NCBI GenBank assembly: GCA_014607495.2
Contig: CP053170.1
Coordinates: 6,324,001-6,388,000, forward strand
Origin: Carposina sasakii
Lineage: Eukaryota; Arthropoda; Insecta; Lepidoptera; Carposinidae
DNA length: 64,000 bases
Direction of reading: 5' to 3'
Position 1 is the stretch's first letter, and each line of letters opens with the position of its first letter. Made by a program: the position numbers and the translations under genes. The notes under the pieces are model-generated. The model searched no databases, was not told where the DNA came from, and worked only from the letters and a program-made list of their open reading frames with translations. This document shows, piece by piece, positions 33,795-45,570 of this stretch.

Positions 33795-34018
33795 TTTGTT
33801 CAGTTTATCCCGAAGGCAAGGGGAACTAAGCCCATACAGCCATTGTCTTTAGTAAATGATTTCTGAATTTGTGATGGATGATAATGATGATGATGAATGG
33901 AAACGTCGGGAAAATCCTCAAGAATGGATGTAAAATTAAGAAAGATCAAAAACAATTGCAGAAACAACTTACATGAGCCCACGAAGAGATCGTATTCCGA
34001 CTAAAGTTTTACTGAAAA
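33795..34018 (+). repeat. Repeat H, first of two direct copies
   Basis: Runs from GTTCAGTTTATCCCGAAGGC to ACTAAAGTTTTACT. The next copy follows after 235 bases, so the region holds a tandem duplication of this repeat. Confidence 0.7.
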
Positions 34019-34029
34019 GAAATAATGGT

Positions 34030-34398
34030 TTTGTTTAGTTTATCCTGAAGAAAAGGCAAGGGGAACTAAGCCCATACAGCCATTGTCTTTAATAAATGAT
34101 TTTTAAATTTATGATGGATGATATTGATGATGATGAATGGAAACGTTGGGAAAATGCTCAAGAATGGGTGTAAAATTAATAAAGATCAAAAATAATTGCA
34201 GAAACAACTTACATGAGCCTATGAAGCGATCGTATTCATACTAAAATTTTACTTAGCTTACCTGCATATAAAACCATGCACACGCACTATATTCACATTA
34301 CAAGTAAATAAAATATAACTTATCTACCAGAAAACATCAAACAAAATTTTGATTTTCTCAAAAAATTACACCTGCTCCATTCCAGCTTTTCCCGCCAA
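34030..34398 (+). repeat. Repeat H, second direct copy, longer
   Basis: GTTTAGTTTATCCTGAAG to TCCAGCTTTTCCCGCC, extending past the first copy with the same segment seen at 20240-20415 (ATATAAAACCATGCACACGC, CTTATCTACCAGAAAAC). Confidence 0.7.
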
Positions 34399-37210
34399 AT
34401 GAAGAAAGAATGGTAGGTATATCAAAAGATACATCTGATAATGACAACTCTAATGTCAAACATAATATCGCTGAAATCATAGAGGAGAATAACTATGCTG
34501 AAATGCTGAAAATCGGTGATGAAAAAATGTTTATCTTGCTGAAGGAGTAATATTATTCTGTGTGCCTGGTGTATGCTGAATTTAATTTTGATGCAAGATT
34601 GACTTGAAGTTAATTTTTATTATGTGGTTGACCACACAATAAAAATTTTGCGAATGGTAAAATTGCTTCAAGAAAAAAATTATTTTGTCAAAAAGTTCGC
34701 CATACTCCTATTCTCAGATGAGCTCCTATTATATAATGGTATTTGTGCATAGTGCTGGTGACAGGATTTTATCTGAAAACTCAAAGAAACTTAAATAATA
34801 AAGTGCTTTCATATTGTATAATAGGTATTAATTTGTAATGGAGAACGGACTGCTATCACTTCATGTGCGTAAGTATTAATAACATTATCATAATTAAAAC
34901 CACTGGTTCTCAAACTTATTTCACCCACCCAACCAACAATTCTCTCAAATTAAGGCGCATTTAAGGGTGGACTTATTTAATATGGTTTATATATAGTTTA
35001 ATATTTCCTTCATTCTTTGCAATTCATTAAATGGTGGGGGTCAAATCATTACATATTCTAATGTCTTTTACAAATAAATTATAGAAAAATTTGTAGGTAA
35101 TTCCTTCCAATTCGGGTAAAAGCTGGCTTTCTTCATCTTTGTTTTCGCTCTCTCCATTTTTCAGCTACGCTATCTGAGACCCACTAATCACACATAAATC
35201 AATTTGTGGGCTTTACCAATTTGAGAATCAACGATCTGACCGCTTAACGAGCATCTTCTCAAAGTTCAATAAACGCCAGCAAATTGCCTCTAGCTAAAGG
35301 TTACTACTGCAATATCGTCCATATTCTCTAAATACAGGGATTTTTTTTTACCTGTGGCTTGGTTTTGGTGAACTATTTAGTATTTACACTCATACAATAA
35401 CTATATTTAATGAGTTTATGAGACCCTCGTATTGGTCCGCGTAAACTTTGGAATTCTCATTTATTCCATTGCTGTGGAAATTTCGGGAAATCTTTTCTCG
35501 CTCCCTGTTAACTATCATATTTACCCATACGTCTACTCATATTAAAGTACGCCGACGGTTTACCATATAGTTTATCTTGGAAAAATTTAAACGAGTCTTT
35601 TTCGTTTTCTCCAGTCTACGTACTCGTAGTAAGACCCAAGTATGTAATATTAAGTCGGCACTACCATTAAATCGAATAAGGGTCAGCCCCTTGCTCTTTA
35701 AGAATAAAAAGCCATTTATATGTAGACGTAACATGTTGTTTTCTTCGCTAATAGCGCCTCTTATTCAGAATAACCGCTAACCAGTTATTCTGTGACTAAA
35801 CTACCGGTGTCCACGCTAACCTTTAAATCAATGTTTTATTTGTCCAATGTGACGCTAAAATGCTGCTTTTATGTGGTGACGTCTTTTGCGATCGTATTTT
35901 AGTGATATTTTTTTATTTATGATTTTTTCTTTCATAAGGGACTTAAAACAATTAAGCTTTAAGATTAAGGTTATTTATTATATATTATATAATTAACTTA
36001 AGCAAGAAGATTAAGCTTTCATCTCTATCCTTAATACTATCTAATATCTATATAGATACCACTGAAGACAATCGAATGAGAGATGGCAATAACTAACTTT
36101 GTTCTTGTTGATATAATAGCTATTTTTCAGCTAAGTGAGATTGAAGTTTAAGTCGTAAAATTGTTATGTTGTCTAAGCCCGAAGTTCTTTTGCTTGTCAT
36201 ATTTGTTTTAAAGCGCCATCTTACCACTCAACATAGACAGAACAGTCAAGATCGTGTGACCAGCGTTTCAAAACCATTGTTTGTCCTGTAACTATCATTG
36301 GGCAAGACACACTGCAACTGACGAAGGTTGCCCATGCGGTGGTTATGCAACTTGCTTCTGGTTGTCTATGGTTATTGCATATTTTCTGGTTGTCTGGTTG
36401 GCCATGGTCCTAGAGGTAACAACGTTGTCCCTTTGTTGTAGATATGGATGGAGACATACAACATATAAGACTCTGGAACGAGTGGGTATGTGTCACATAA
36501 TGTTTGTTGCATGTAGGATTTGAATCGGCGAAAGGCAGAGTTGAGCGATTAGCATAGCGTACCGACCACAAAAGTGTGGGTAGTCGGCACTAATTGGAAT
36601 AAAATCTTCATTAGAAATAAAATTGTCCCAATTGACTGACTCATAAACGCATAGCCCAAACCACTAGCGATAGAAAGCAAAATTTCGACAGGGGGTAAGT
36701 GACGATAAATTACGAACTTATTATTCCATGATCTTCAGCAGGTACTTGTTCTTTCAATCGATTTGTAACTTTTGGATGCAATATCATCTTCACTTTCTAG
36801 ATGGGATTGGGGTCAGCATCTTACTTTTCCTTTTACCAATAAAATGTGCAATGTACGATCCCATTTGAGAACCACTGACATTATGACTAAACCATATTGA
36901 GTCGAGATTTTGCAATATCAGGTTTAGTCCATTTTGTATCTGTTTTGTAAGAAGATTCACCAGTTTAAGGCTGGCATCTATGCTTCATTGGAATAAAGGT
37001 TATTTTTTAATAGTAAAGAAGGAGGATTGTTTAAATATATCGGCCATTATCCTCAAAGAAAAGCTGCAAACAGAAAAAATCTAATCCAACAAAGAATTAA
37101 TACCCACTTTTCACCTCTCTATTTTATGCTCCACGTGGTTTTTCAGGCATATTAATTATAAAAATGGACATTAAAGATAAATAGACACTGATAGATCACA
37201 AATCACGCTG
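34399..37210. other. No supported gene in 2.8 kb
   Basis: Mostly unique-looking AT-rich DNA. A Helitron-end trace (TATTGGTCCGCGTAAACTTT) lies near 35430. Open stretches at 35537-35780 overlap on opposite strands, and 36281-36523 has no recognisable product, start context or splice sites. Confidence 0.45.
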
Positions 37211-37212
37211 AC

Positions 37213-37330
37213 GTCACCAACCCGCCTGCCCATCGTGGTGACTATGGTCAAAACCCCCCTATGGCAGTAGCTTTGTAGCGCGCCCTGGCGGAGGCTTACG
37301 TCCAGCAGTGGACTGCAATAACCTGATGTG
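37213..37330 (+). mobile_element. RTE-tail SINE (type D), 3' half
   Basis: GTCACCAACCCGCCTGCCCA, CCCTATGGCAGTAGC and GGCTTACGTCCAGCAGTGGA, ending in AATAACCTGATG. Confidence 0.8.
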
Positions 37331-37376
37331 TAGACAATGATAACTAAGAGACGACGATAATAAGTTATGGATTCTT

Positions 37377-37643
37377 TATACAGGTTTAACAAAAAGGGTA
37401 TGTTAAGCGAAAAGCTATGTAAATAGCCCACTATAGGGAACCTATTTCCAAAATTTCAGACTCAAATTTACATTTTTATTTTCCCAGATAGTATGAAGAA
37501 TTCCGAAACAACTCAGGAATGTCTATACAATCTTGAAAAATAAAAATGTGATTTCGAGTCTCAAATTTTGGAAATACGTTCTTTTTAGTGGGCTATTTAC
37601 ATAACTTTTTGCTTAACATACCCTTTCTGTTACATCCTGTATA
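37377..37643. mobile_element. Foldback MITE with TA target duplication
   Basis: The element 37379-37641 starts TACAGG and ends CCTGTA, with TA on both sides. The two halves mirror each other over about 100 bases (GGGTATGTTAAGCGAAAAGC against GCTTAACATACCC; CTATTTCCAAAATTTCAGAC against CTCAAATTTTGGAAATACG). TA duplications suit a Tc1/mariner-type mobiliser. 263 bp. Confidence 0.7.
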
Positions 37644-38130
37644 TGAGGTTTCTTAACAAAACAAGTATTTTATGACATGCTTAAAATATTCCATTAAATA
37701 TTGTATTTCTTAGTGATAAGGGTTGTGAGTCAGTAGGGCCTTGGCTGTATGTTTATTATATCCTTTGTATCTTTACCTACTATTTATGAGATTAGTATGT
37801 CTTGACTTTGGTAAATTTGTAAACTATATATAAAATACTGTATAAGCATGTGGGCTAGCGCGGAGTCATCCATTAAGGATTTCGTAGGCTAGATAATGTA
37901 GGTACTAAACTATATTAAAAATAGCACCAGAAAATAGCCAAAATTTTTGCTTTTTTACCACCAAAAATAACATAAAATAGTAAAATAGTGGCATAACAGC
38001 CGGTGTCTCTTATCCCAATATACATTATGAATGAAGCAAAAGTATTAATACTTACTGCCGAAGATTGCCATCATCAAAAACCTGTGAGAAATACATTCAA
38101 ATCTGTTAAATACAATTGCTGTATAGTATC

Positions 38131-38250
38131 ATCTTCAGCCTATTGCAGTCCACCGCTAGACGTAGGCCTCCCACAGGGCACTCCACAAGGCTACTGCCAC
38201 ATGGGGGTTTTGCCCATAGTCACCACGCTGGGCAGGCGGGTTGGTGACCG
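38131..38250 (-). mobile_element. RTE-tail SINE (type D), 3' half
   Basis: CTTCAGCCTATTGCAGTCCA, GACGTAGGCCTCCCACAGGG, CACCACGCTGGGCAGGCGGG and TTGGTGACCG. Confidence 0.8.
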
Positions 38251-38349
38251 GTATAGTAGGTATAATATACCAACTAGTTAATACTTACCGACTGTCTGAT
38301 AGAAGCGCTATATGACTTTGAAATTCTAACTGCGTATTGTTTACATACA

Positions 38350-38402
38350 TACAAACCACACGGCTGTATTCCCGAACAGCAGGATCATAAGGGAGATCTC
38401 AC
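38350..38402 (+). repeat. Dispersed repeat B, short fragment
   Basis: ACACGGCTGTATTCCCGAAC, AGCAGGATCATAAGGGAGAT; the WGGGGTAGCC part is deleted. Confidence 0.55.
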
Positions 38403-38747
38403 ATTTTTTTACATTCTCGTTTATACACTGTATTACGCTACATTACTTCAATCACGTCTAGTATTAGCATAATACCATAATAAATCCCGATAGAAAGCTC
38501 AAAGGCTGTAGTTACGTAAGGCCGGGTTCCGCCGGTCGACCTGTGACCTGCCCCTCAAGGCGAGATGGCCAAACCGAATTTATTAAATTCGTTGAAAGTA
38601 TCAAATTAATCGCATTCTTCGCCTCTCTACTATTGGCCATGAATTGTAAATAAAATATTATTAATATGCTCAATAATATTAGTTTTGTTTTATTAATTAA
38701 GTTCTACGGATTTTTGAGAAACAAGAAATATTTTATCATACGATAAG

Positions 38748-38848
38748 CTACCAACTTGTTACTGATCTTTTGCATCTGGCACAGCTATGCTAAACGTGGC
38801 TGTAGGATCTCCTTCGTGATCTTGCAGTTCTGGCTACCCAAAAAAGAT
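38748..38848 (-). repeat. Dispersed repeat B, partial
   Basis: CTACCAACTTGTTACTGATC, GCTATGCTAAACGTGGCTGT and CTTGCAGTTCTGGCTACCC. Confidence 0.65.
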
Positions 38849-38860
38849 AGGTAAAGTGCC

Positions 38861-38882
38861 AACTCGCGCGCACGCGCGAGTT
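38861..38882. repeat. Perfect GC-rich hairpin
   Basis: AACTCGCGCG and CGCGCGAGTT are perfect complements around a CA loop. The CpG density is unusual for this window. GGTAAAG upstream (38849) and CTTTACC downstream (38961-38967) could be the ends of an enclosing element. Confidence 0.65.
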
Positions 38883-38969
38883 TTAAGCTCGCGAATTGAC
38901 GAATAAGTCTAAAAGTTGGTGTGCAGTTACACGGCACTGCAATTTTGCTGTCCGTGTATCTTTACCCTA

Positions 38970-39907
38970 ACAAAGTATCGCAGTTATTGGGTTTTATACT
39001 AGTTACGTTCTCATATGATTCCGAAGATCGATCGAGTGTGATTCATTATTATGTAAAGTGAAAAACTGGCCGCGTGCCTAAAAACTGGCCGGTACTCGTA
39101 TATTAGTTATGGCGGGATTTGCATATTTATTTAGTTTTTTATAACGCGGATTCTGAATTCCCGGTTAATCACGTAATATGTGGATTACTTGTTGTAACTT
39201 GTCTAGTAATATTTAGTTCTAGTTGTAGATATTTTGTAGAACTAAGTACCTAGGTACCGTCATTTCCCTAACACAGATCCAGATTAAAATAATCTGTAAT
39301 AAATTATGTAATCAAACAATAGGTATTCAAAAATTTTTAACTATCTACATATTTATCGCGGTTCTTGAGATACAGACTGGTGACAGACAGACAGCGAAGT
39401 CTTAGTAATAGGGTCCCGTTTTTACTTCGGGTACGGAACCCTAAAAAAGGATTATGACTTCACTAAGTCTAGTCATGATTCTCTCATATGACACGAGTAT
39501 AGCGTATCAATTAAATTATTTTTTAATCATTTTTCTGCAGTCGATTCGAACGGAGTAAAAAATATGACCAAAATTATGACGGCCATTGCCCAATATGGCG
39601 CCGCTGCAAAACGGCGTCCTTTATTAGCTTTGGCGCGCTTTCTAAACTGTAACCCTAGAGATTTGCATAAAACATTGCAAGATTTATTTCATTACTGGAA
39701 GTAATTAAAGCTATATTATTTGTTTTTCCGTGACAAAGAAGTTTTGCCTTGTGTTTGTTGGTTTAGGCGATGTTATGCATTAATGCAGGCACAAATAGAG
39801 TTAGGTATGGCTACGTGTAGTTTCAAAACTAGGCACCTAAGTATGTAGTAAAAAACCCATGGAGATATGCTTATTATTACCATTAGGAACAAAGGCGTGT
39901 GATTTCG
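38970..39907. other. No supported gene; one repeat fragment
   Basis: Holds the end of the 590-bp repeat at 39378-39450 (GACAGACAGACAGCGAAG, ATAGGGTCCCGTTTTTAC, GTACGGAACCCTAAAAA). Otherwise unique. Confidence 0.5.
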
Positions 39908-40067
39908 ATAGATTAGAATAACATCACCCCATGTCTGCCCGTGGGTATCGTAAGAAACGATTACTAAGAATTTCCGGGAGATAGGCAAGGAGCACCTCCT
40001 GTGTTGCCAACATAGTGCGAAAATCATACTGCGGCCAACCCGCTTGCCCAGCGTGGTGACTATGGGA
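39908..40067 (+). mobile_element. RTE-tail SINE (type D), head only
   Basis: CACCCCATGTCTGCCCGTGG, TTCCGGGAGATAGGC, GTGTTGCCAACATAGTGC and GCGTGGTGACTATGGG. The RTE-derived tail is missing. Confidence 0.75.
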
Positions 40068-41084
40068 CCCTATGATTATACTATTATAAGGTCTATCCAA
40101 AATTAGTGATTATCTTTTGACACGAAACTAGGTAGGTAAAAAGAAACAACTTTCACTATGGGACCAACTCCGAAATATTGAAGAAAAAATCTGCTGTTCC
40201 ATACAGCAGTAGACTGTAATAGGCTGAAATGTGTGATGTGTATAAACAAAAGGTGAAAGAAATCAATTAATTTTATTATACTCAGTGAACCCACCTTGCT
40301 ACAACACGTGTTTCCCTTTAGATATCTATTCTAATGTTATTAATCGTAATAAAAACTGTATTCAATGCAATTTTTACAGTCGATAGGAAGTACCTAAATC
40401 ATATTTCTATTGACACTTTTTATATCGGAAGCGAATGTAATTGAAAATTTAGAAAAAATACGACTCCAAATGGAGCTTTTTTGTCCAACTAGTCCGACTA
40501 TATTAATATGAAATAAGTATTTTATATTTGGCTAAGGTGACAACATGTCCATTTTAATTTACAAGAGCTGTAATAAATCTAATTAACTCTAAATTTTATA
40601 GTCTAATTGATAAAATTTTATGTATTTTAAATAACTAGATAAAACCTAAGGTATTTTATTAAGAAAAAGAAGCCTATGGTTGACATCACTTAAATTGTCA
40701 TAAAAGACATAGTTAGGCATCTGCGAGAATGGTCCACTCATAGGTAATATTTGACTACTACGAGTATGAATAATAAATATATTTAATCAATACCAAGGAA
40801 CAGCATAATAAAACAGTATAATCGTTGCTTAATTAAATTCACCTACGGAACCTCATTAACTAGTTAACGATACACTTGTGACTGCTCGTGAGTTATGCAA
40901 TGAGCAGAATTGTCCGAGCGCTTGGACTACTTCCGATGTAAAAGTACAAGTAATGCGGTGTGGTCTAGGTGATAAGCTAGTGTAGGTCACGTATTTATAT
41001 ATACTCATGTCCATAGAGCAATAAGTTCTATCTAATAAGGGAGTCGTCATTCTATGACTTATGATGTGTATGTTATACATACAT
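40068..41084. other. No supported feature
   Basis: Unique-looking AT-rich DNA. CAGCAGTAGACTGTAATAGG at 40204 is a faint type D tail. Confidence 0.4.
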
Positions 41085-41290
41085 ATATAGACACGGTAGT
41101 AGGTATTCTCAAAAATGGTGAAGTCAGAACTGTAAGATGATAAAAGAGTTCCCGTGGCCATGCTTGCCATAGCGGAAACAGATGTTAATGGTCAGTGGCA
41201 AGTTGCTAGCCTATGGCTATACGAGATGCACGGAAGGAGATGCAGATGATGTATTATATAGAAAGCCCCGCATAAGCACAGGATTACATT
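41085..41290 (+). repeat. Dispersed repeat B, nearly full length
   Basis: TCAAAAATGGTGAAGTCAGA, CCCGTGGCCATGCTTGCC, GTCAGTGGCAAGTTGCTAGC, ATGCACGGAAGGAGATGCAG and GCCCCGCATAAGCACAGG, in family order. The short middle part around GACTCTTACGAC is lost. Confidence 0.7.
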
Positions 41291-42329
41291 GATGTTATAT
41301 ACCTGTAGAAAAGCGGTCGCATCTCCAAGAACTAAAATAACGTGGGAATTAGAGTTCCCAGGTCAACAAAAACTCCTCCCAAATTGCCTTTTAGGAAGGA
41401 TTTTTGAGTTGTCAGAAAATCCTTGATTGATGAATGATTTATCTACATGTAGAGTTTATAGAGAGTATCTTTATACTAATATTTTTGTTTACATTGCATT
41501 TGTAAATATTATATTCAATTAATTTTCGAACAATTTTAGGAACTATAACCATCTATTTTCGTACTAATAAGACCACATAATATCTGCTTCTACAATAATT
41601 AGAGCAATTAAAGGTCAAACAGGTAGGTATTTAACACAGTTTTTAGTTAAAAAGAGTTCTTAAACATAGGCCCATATCAACACTCATATTAAGATAATAT
41701 TATCTGCTTCTAAGTACAATATTAAAATTAGGCAAGTAATGAAAGATCAAACACGTGGTTTATAGCAGTATTTATCGCTGATGCTTGTAAATTAAAACCC
41801 TTTGTACATTATATTGTAACAAGTTAGACTTCTTTTAAAAGGTTTATTTTTACCGAAGATTGCATAAGATCAAGAAGCTCATCTTTATATCGATAGTGGA
41901 AAGAATCGATTAAGAACTCGATAAAGAATTTAATCGATTAAAATCAATAAATCGGAAACTATTTGTTTGGGAGATAAAAAAAACGTGGTTATATTGTTTG
42001 TTAGAAGTTTAGTAATCGGTATTTTTGGATAACTAGTATTTCTAGGGTATGATTACTGATAGAATCACGTGATCGAGCAATGTTCAACTTATACAGGGGT
42101 AAAAGAAGCGGTATATTAAGCGAATTGATATAAAAAAATATTATACATACAGACGAATTGAGAACCTCCTCTTTTTTTGAAGTCGGTTAATTAACTCACC
42201 GCGTGAAACCTGCATACGATTGAGATTTTAAAAATATATAAATATTTTCTGATAATAGGGACAGGGATAGGTATAGGAACAATAGAGATATGGACAATAT
42301 CTCAAGTACTGATATTTTTTTATCTAATT
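41291..42329. other. No supported feature
   Basis: AT-rich. A fragment near 42094-42130 (ACAGGGGTAAAAGAAGCGG, TATATTAAGCGAATTG) resembles the left end of the 37379 foldback MITE. Confidence 0.4.
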
Positions 42330-42458
42330 GCCTAATTGCAGTCCACTGCTAGGGCACGTCACAAGGCTACTGCCACAGGGGGATTTTGCCCATAGTCACC
42401 ACGCTGGGCAGGCGGGTTGGTGACCGCAGTGTGATTTTCGGACTATGTTGTCATAACT
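42330..42458 (-). mobile_element. RTE-tail SINE (type D), internally deleted
   Basis: CTAATTGCAGTCCACTGCTA, then directly GGGCACGTCACAAGGCTACT: the GACGTAGGCCTCCC part is deleted. CACCACGCTGGGCAGGCGGG follows. Confidence 0.75.
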
Positions 42459-42547
42459 CGCATATGTCTGTATTATTATGTAGGACGTCTCTGCCGCAGT
42501 CATAAAGGTTAATTAAATTAATGTGTATTTTGACTAATTTCCACTCA

Positions 42548-42805
42548 TAAATATAAATAAATAAATAAATATAAATATTCACACACTTCACAACACATTA
42601 ACCTAGTCCCACATTAAGATACCTAAGGTCTTGTGTCGTGGGTACTAAGCAACGGTATATAAATATATAGATAAGTATAGAAACATCCATGACTCGGAAA
42701 CAAACATCAATATTCATCATATCAATGTTTGCACCTACCGGGATTCGAACCCAGGACCTATGGCGTCGCAGGCAGGGGCACTATCTACTAGACCAATCGG
42801 CCGTC
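42548..42805 (-). mobile_element. tRNA-derived SINE, full length
   Basis: On the minus strand: GACGGCCGATTGGTCTAGTA (A-box region), GGTCCTGGGTTCGAATCCCG (B box), the body CCGAGTCATGGATGTTTCTA and CAAGACCTTAGGTATCTTAA, then an (ATTT)n tail at 42548-42575. The tRNA head is about 80 bases and still folds in part, but the anticodon arm (CTGCCTGCGACGCCATAGG) is poor. A polymerase III transcript is likely to have driven its spread. Copies: 17581-17795 and 18422-18590. Confidence 0.85.
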
Positions 42806-42890
42806 AAAATCTCATATTGTAATATATCTCATAGCAATGACACTGAGTGATTCTGACGGTTAACTGAATAACGAAGCTTTAAGCCTCGAG

Positions 42891-43212
42891 CACACCGGAT
42901 GCGTATGCGTACACGTAAGCGTAGATGTACACGTACCTCTGAGTTGTAATCTATTGGAACTGTATAGGCACGGGCAGACCGGATGCGTATGCGTAGACGT
43001 AACTGTATGGAACTGTCACCGCTTGACGTCTATGCTTACGTCTACGCATACGCATGCGGTCTGCCCGTGCCTATACAGTTCCATACTTTACAACTCAGCG
43101 GTACGTGCACGTCTACGCTTACGTGCACGCACACGCATCCGGTCTGCTCGAGCCTTAAACTCAGAGGTACGTGTACGTCTACGCTTACGTGCACGAATAC
43201 GCATCCGGTGTG
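42891..43212. repeat. CpG-rich nested palindrome, foldback element
   Basis: The outer arms (CACACCGGATGCGTATGCGT on the left; ACGCATCCGGTGTG on the right) mirror each other over about 55 bases. Inside, 42956-43084 is a second inverted repeat (GGAACTGTATAGGCACGGGC against GCCCGTGCCTATACAGTTCC). A third unit (43090-43153) repeats the same CGTACGTG/CTACGCTTACG words. The pattern looks like one foldback element inserted into, or duplicated within, another. The open frames across it (42954-43234) are only a side effect of the repeats. Confidence 0.7.
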
Positions 43213-43223
43213 GTATCTGACCC

Positions 43224-43303
43224 CACTATGCTAAACGTGGCTTTTGGATCTCCCTTATGATTCTGTAGTTATGGCTATCCCATTTTGGGAACACGGCCGT
43301 TTG
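43224..43303 (-). repeat. Dispersed repeat B, 5' part
   Basis: CACTATGCTAAACGTGGCTT, CTCCCTTATGATTCTG and CCCATTTTGGGAACACGG. Confidence 0.65.
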
Positions 43304-43566
43304 TATATGCATGTATGTTTAATAATACTTCTTAGTTTTTATTGCTAAGTCCTAAACATAGCGTTGTAGGTTTTAAAACATTGTTGAAACGACCATGAGC
43401 GTCGTTGTTGACGGCCACACAGACCTACTTTTGTAATCGATACCATCGAGGAATAAGATTTATTCCTCTATGTCGATACTAATGTTATTAGTGTTAGTTT
43501 TTAACTTAAGATTTTGTTAAGCTTTAGTTTCCTAAAATAACAGTGCCGTTGTATAGGTGGCGGCCA

Positions 43567-43815
43567 TCTTCTTCAGCCTATTGCAGTCCACTGTTGGACG
43601 TAGGCCCCCCCCAGAGCACGCACGCCACTAGGCTACTGCCGTAGGTGGTTGGATTTTTGCCCATAGTCACCACGGTGGGCAGGCGGGTTGGTGACCGCAG
43701 TGTAATTTTTTTATGTCAACACAGAAGGCGCTGCTGTCCACCTCCCGGAAAACCTAGCCTCTTACGATACCCACGAGTAGACATGAGGTGGTATTCTACT
43801 CTGACAACACCACAC
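43567..43815 (-). mobile_element. RTE-tail SINE (type D), full length, decayed
   Basis: CTTCAGCCTATTGCAGTCCA, TTGGACGTAGGCC, CCACGGTGGGCAGGCGGG, GAAGGCGCTGCTGTCCACC and ACAACACCACACG. Confidence 0.8.
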
Positions 43816-45110
43816 GATACTAATCTATGAATGTAGCTTTTGGTGATAAAAAATATTCTTCTCTATTCCTGTGAATTTTGTCTAAACATTAATTTTGCGT
43901 TGTCGTCACACTGTTAGTAAGAATTTACATGTGTTTGTTTGTATGTTACACCTTCTAAGAACAATAGGTACGTCCCTATCCATGTTATCTGTAATTTCTT
44001 AAGATATAACATAAACATCAAATAGGAACCCTTCTCAGTAATAATTAGCGAGCAAATACTATTTATGACTGTTCCTAGAGATATTTTGCATTCTCATAAT
44101 AAACCAAGAAAAATCATGTATTTAAAAATAGACTTCATGAGCAGTCTTGGAAACTGCACCTTGTCTGCCTATTCTAAGTGTGTGTTGTAAGGAGTAAGCC
44201 TACCACCGGTTTTCGGCCACAAACATATAACAATATAAAAACTGGTTATATCTAATATTAACAGTTTTGTTGGTGTTGCCATATACATTTAAAAGTAGGT
44301 TAAACATATTAGGTGTAATAATTTTATGTCCTAGGTGATTGCATAGTCCTACATTCTCAACACACTTGCAACATTAAGTTTTATGGATATAGGGTACAAT
44401 GTTCAATTTAACTGAGCTGTTTGTAATGTTTGTCATTTAAGGATAAGCTAAGTGAACCTAGCTGAAAGCTGGATAAATAAAGCTTAGTTTTTTGATACAA
44501 ACCCAGGTATATAAGGTGCCGCGGTTTTACATACATGCAGGGAGCTTTTTTTCATCAACTTCTCCGAATACGCATTCTTCTCGTCTTCACGTACATTTTA
44601 TTTATGGAAGCATACCTGGGAATTGTCTGCTTTCCAAGATAATAAGGTCCAAAGTTTCAGATTGCATTCTTTTGCAGAAATGCACGTAGGCAAACATTTT
44701 TCGCGAATTGTAGATATTTCCCTTAATTGTACCTACTATACGTCTCATATAAAGAAAGTGTATTTATATAAATACAGGAATAAAAGCTTTTTTAGTGTTA
44801 GATAAAAGTAGCTGTACACTGCGATTTTAAAAGCTAAAGTTTACACAGACTTTTCGATCTGTTTTTCACCTACGTTGCCTTAAATATTTATACTAAACTG
44901 TACCAGACGTTACTATTCAATTTACTGAAATGAATAAATATATATAGCCCTCTACAATGTAATTGTCACTTTAGACTCAACTGGCTCCCTAACTACACTG
45001 TTAAAGTCGCGTTACCCAACCTTTACATAATGCATTTACATAGATAACTATGTTTGGAGGTCGTTGACACTAATAGATAATATTTGTAGGCTATTTAAGA
45101 TACATAGAGC
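43816..45110. other. No supported gene; one MITE fragment
   Basis: GGAAGCATACCTGGGAATTG and CCAAGATAATAAGGTCC (44607-44656) match parts of MITEs F and G. The overlapping frames at 44492-44805 fall on it and are not genes. Confidence 0.45.
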
Positions 45111-45295
45111 GACTAGTGCCGTAACTTTACTTGCGTGGAGTGCAGAGAATATGAAATAATTTTCCGGGAACGATGATTATGTTCCCGGGATAAAAAAGTA
45201 TGTTAGTTGGAACTTCTTGGAAAATTAGGGAGCTTACAGTGTTATTACAAAACCGCGTCTAAAAGCAAGCACTGTTTTACGTTTGACGGTAAAAT
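45111..45295 (-). mobile_element. Helitron-like element, subfamily 3 (divergent)
   Basis: CTAG at 45112 after an A-containing flank, then TTTACTTGCGTGGAGTGCAG, ATTTTCCGGGAACGATGATT and CAGTGTTATTACAAAACCG. The same body is at 47173-47390. It shares only the end and the CCGGGA hairpins with subfamilies 1 and 2. Confidence 0.55.
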
Positions 45296-45422
45296 GATTT
45301 ATTTGTTTATTTTATTTACAGAGCACAGCACTTAGAAATGTACAGAGTTTAGCATTAATGTATGGAATATCTGTCCATAATTTGACAATGGCTTAATTTT
45401 TTTGTAATACACTGGATTGTAA

Positions 45423-45570
45423 TACATCGGATAGCTTGTACCTAAATTCCTATCAAAGAGATACATATTTACAAGTCATTATTTCATTCTGATTTAATTT
45501 TTTACATCGGATAGCTTATACCTAAAATCCTATCAAAGAGATACATATTTACAAGTCATTCTGATTTAAT
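45423..45570 (+). repeat. Two-unit tandem duplication (80-bp period)
   Basis: ACATCGGATAGCTTGTACCT at 45424 recurs as ACATCGGATAGCTTATACCT at 45504. The second unit lacks ATTTCATT. The second unit runs straight into the pyrimidine tract of the recursive-splice candidate at 45590. Confidence 0.85.

Noticed and set aside
34240..34262. Minus-strand CAG|GTAAGC
   Set aside because: It lies inside repeat H and lacks a T-rich tract; it is also on the strand opposite to the exon.
42954..43234. Open frames of 83-88 codons
   Set aside because: They follow the repeated CpG-rich palindrome; the Arg/Thr/His runs come from the repeat words.
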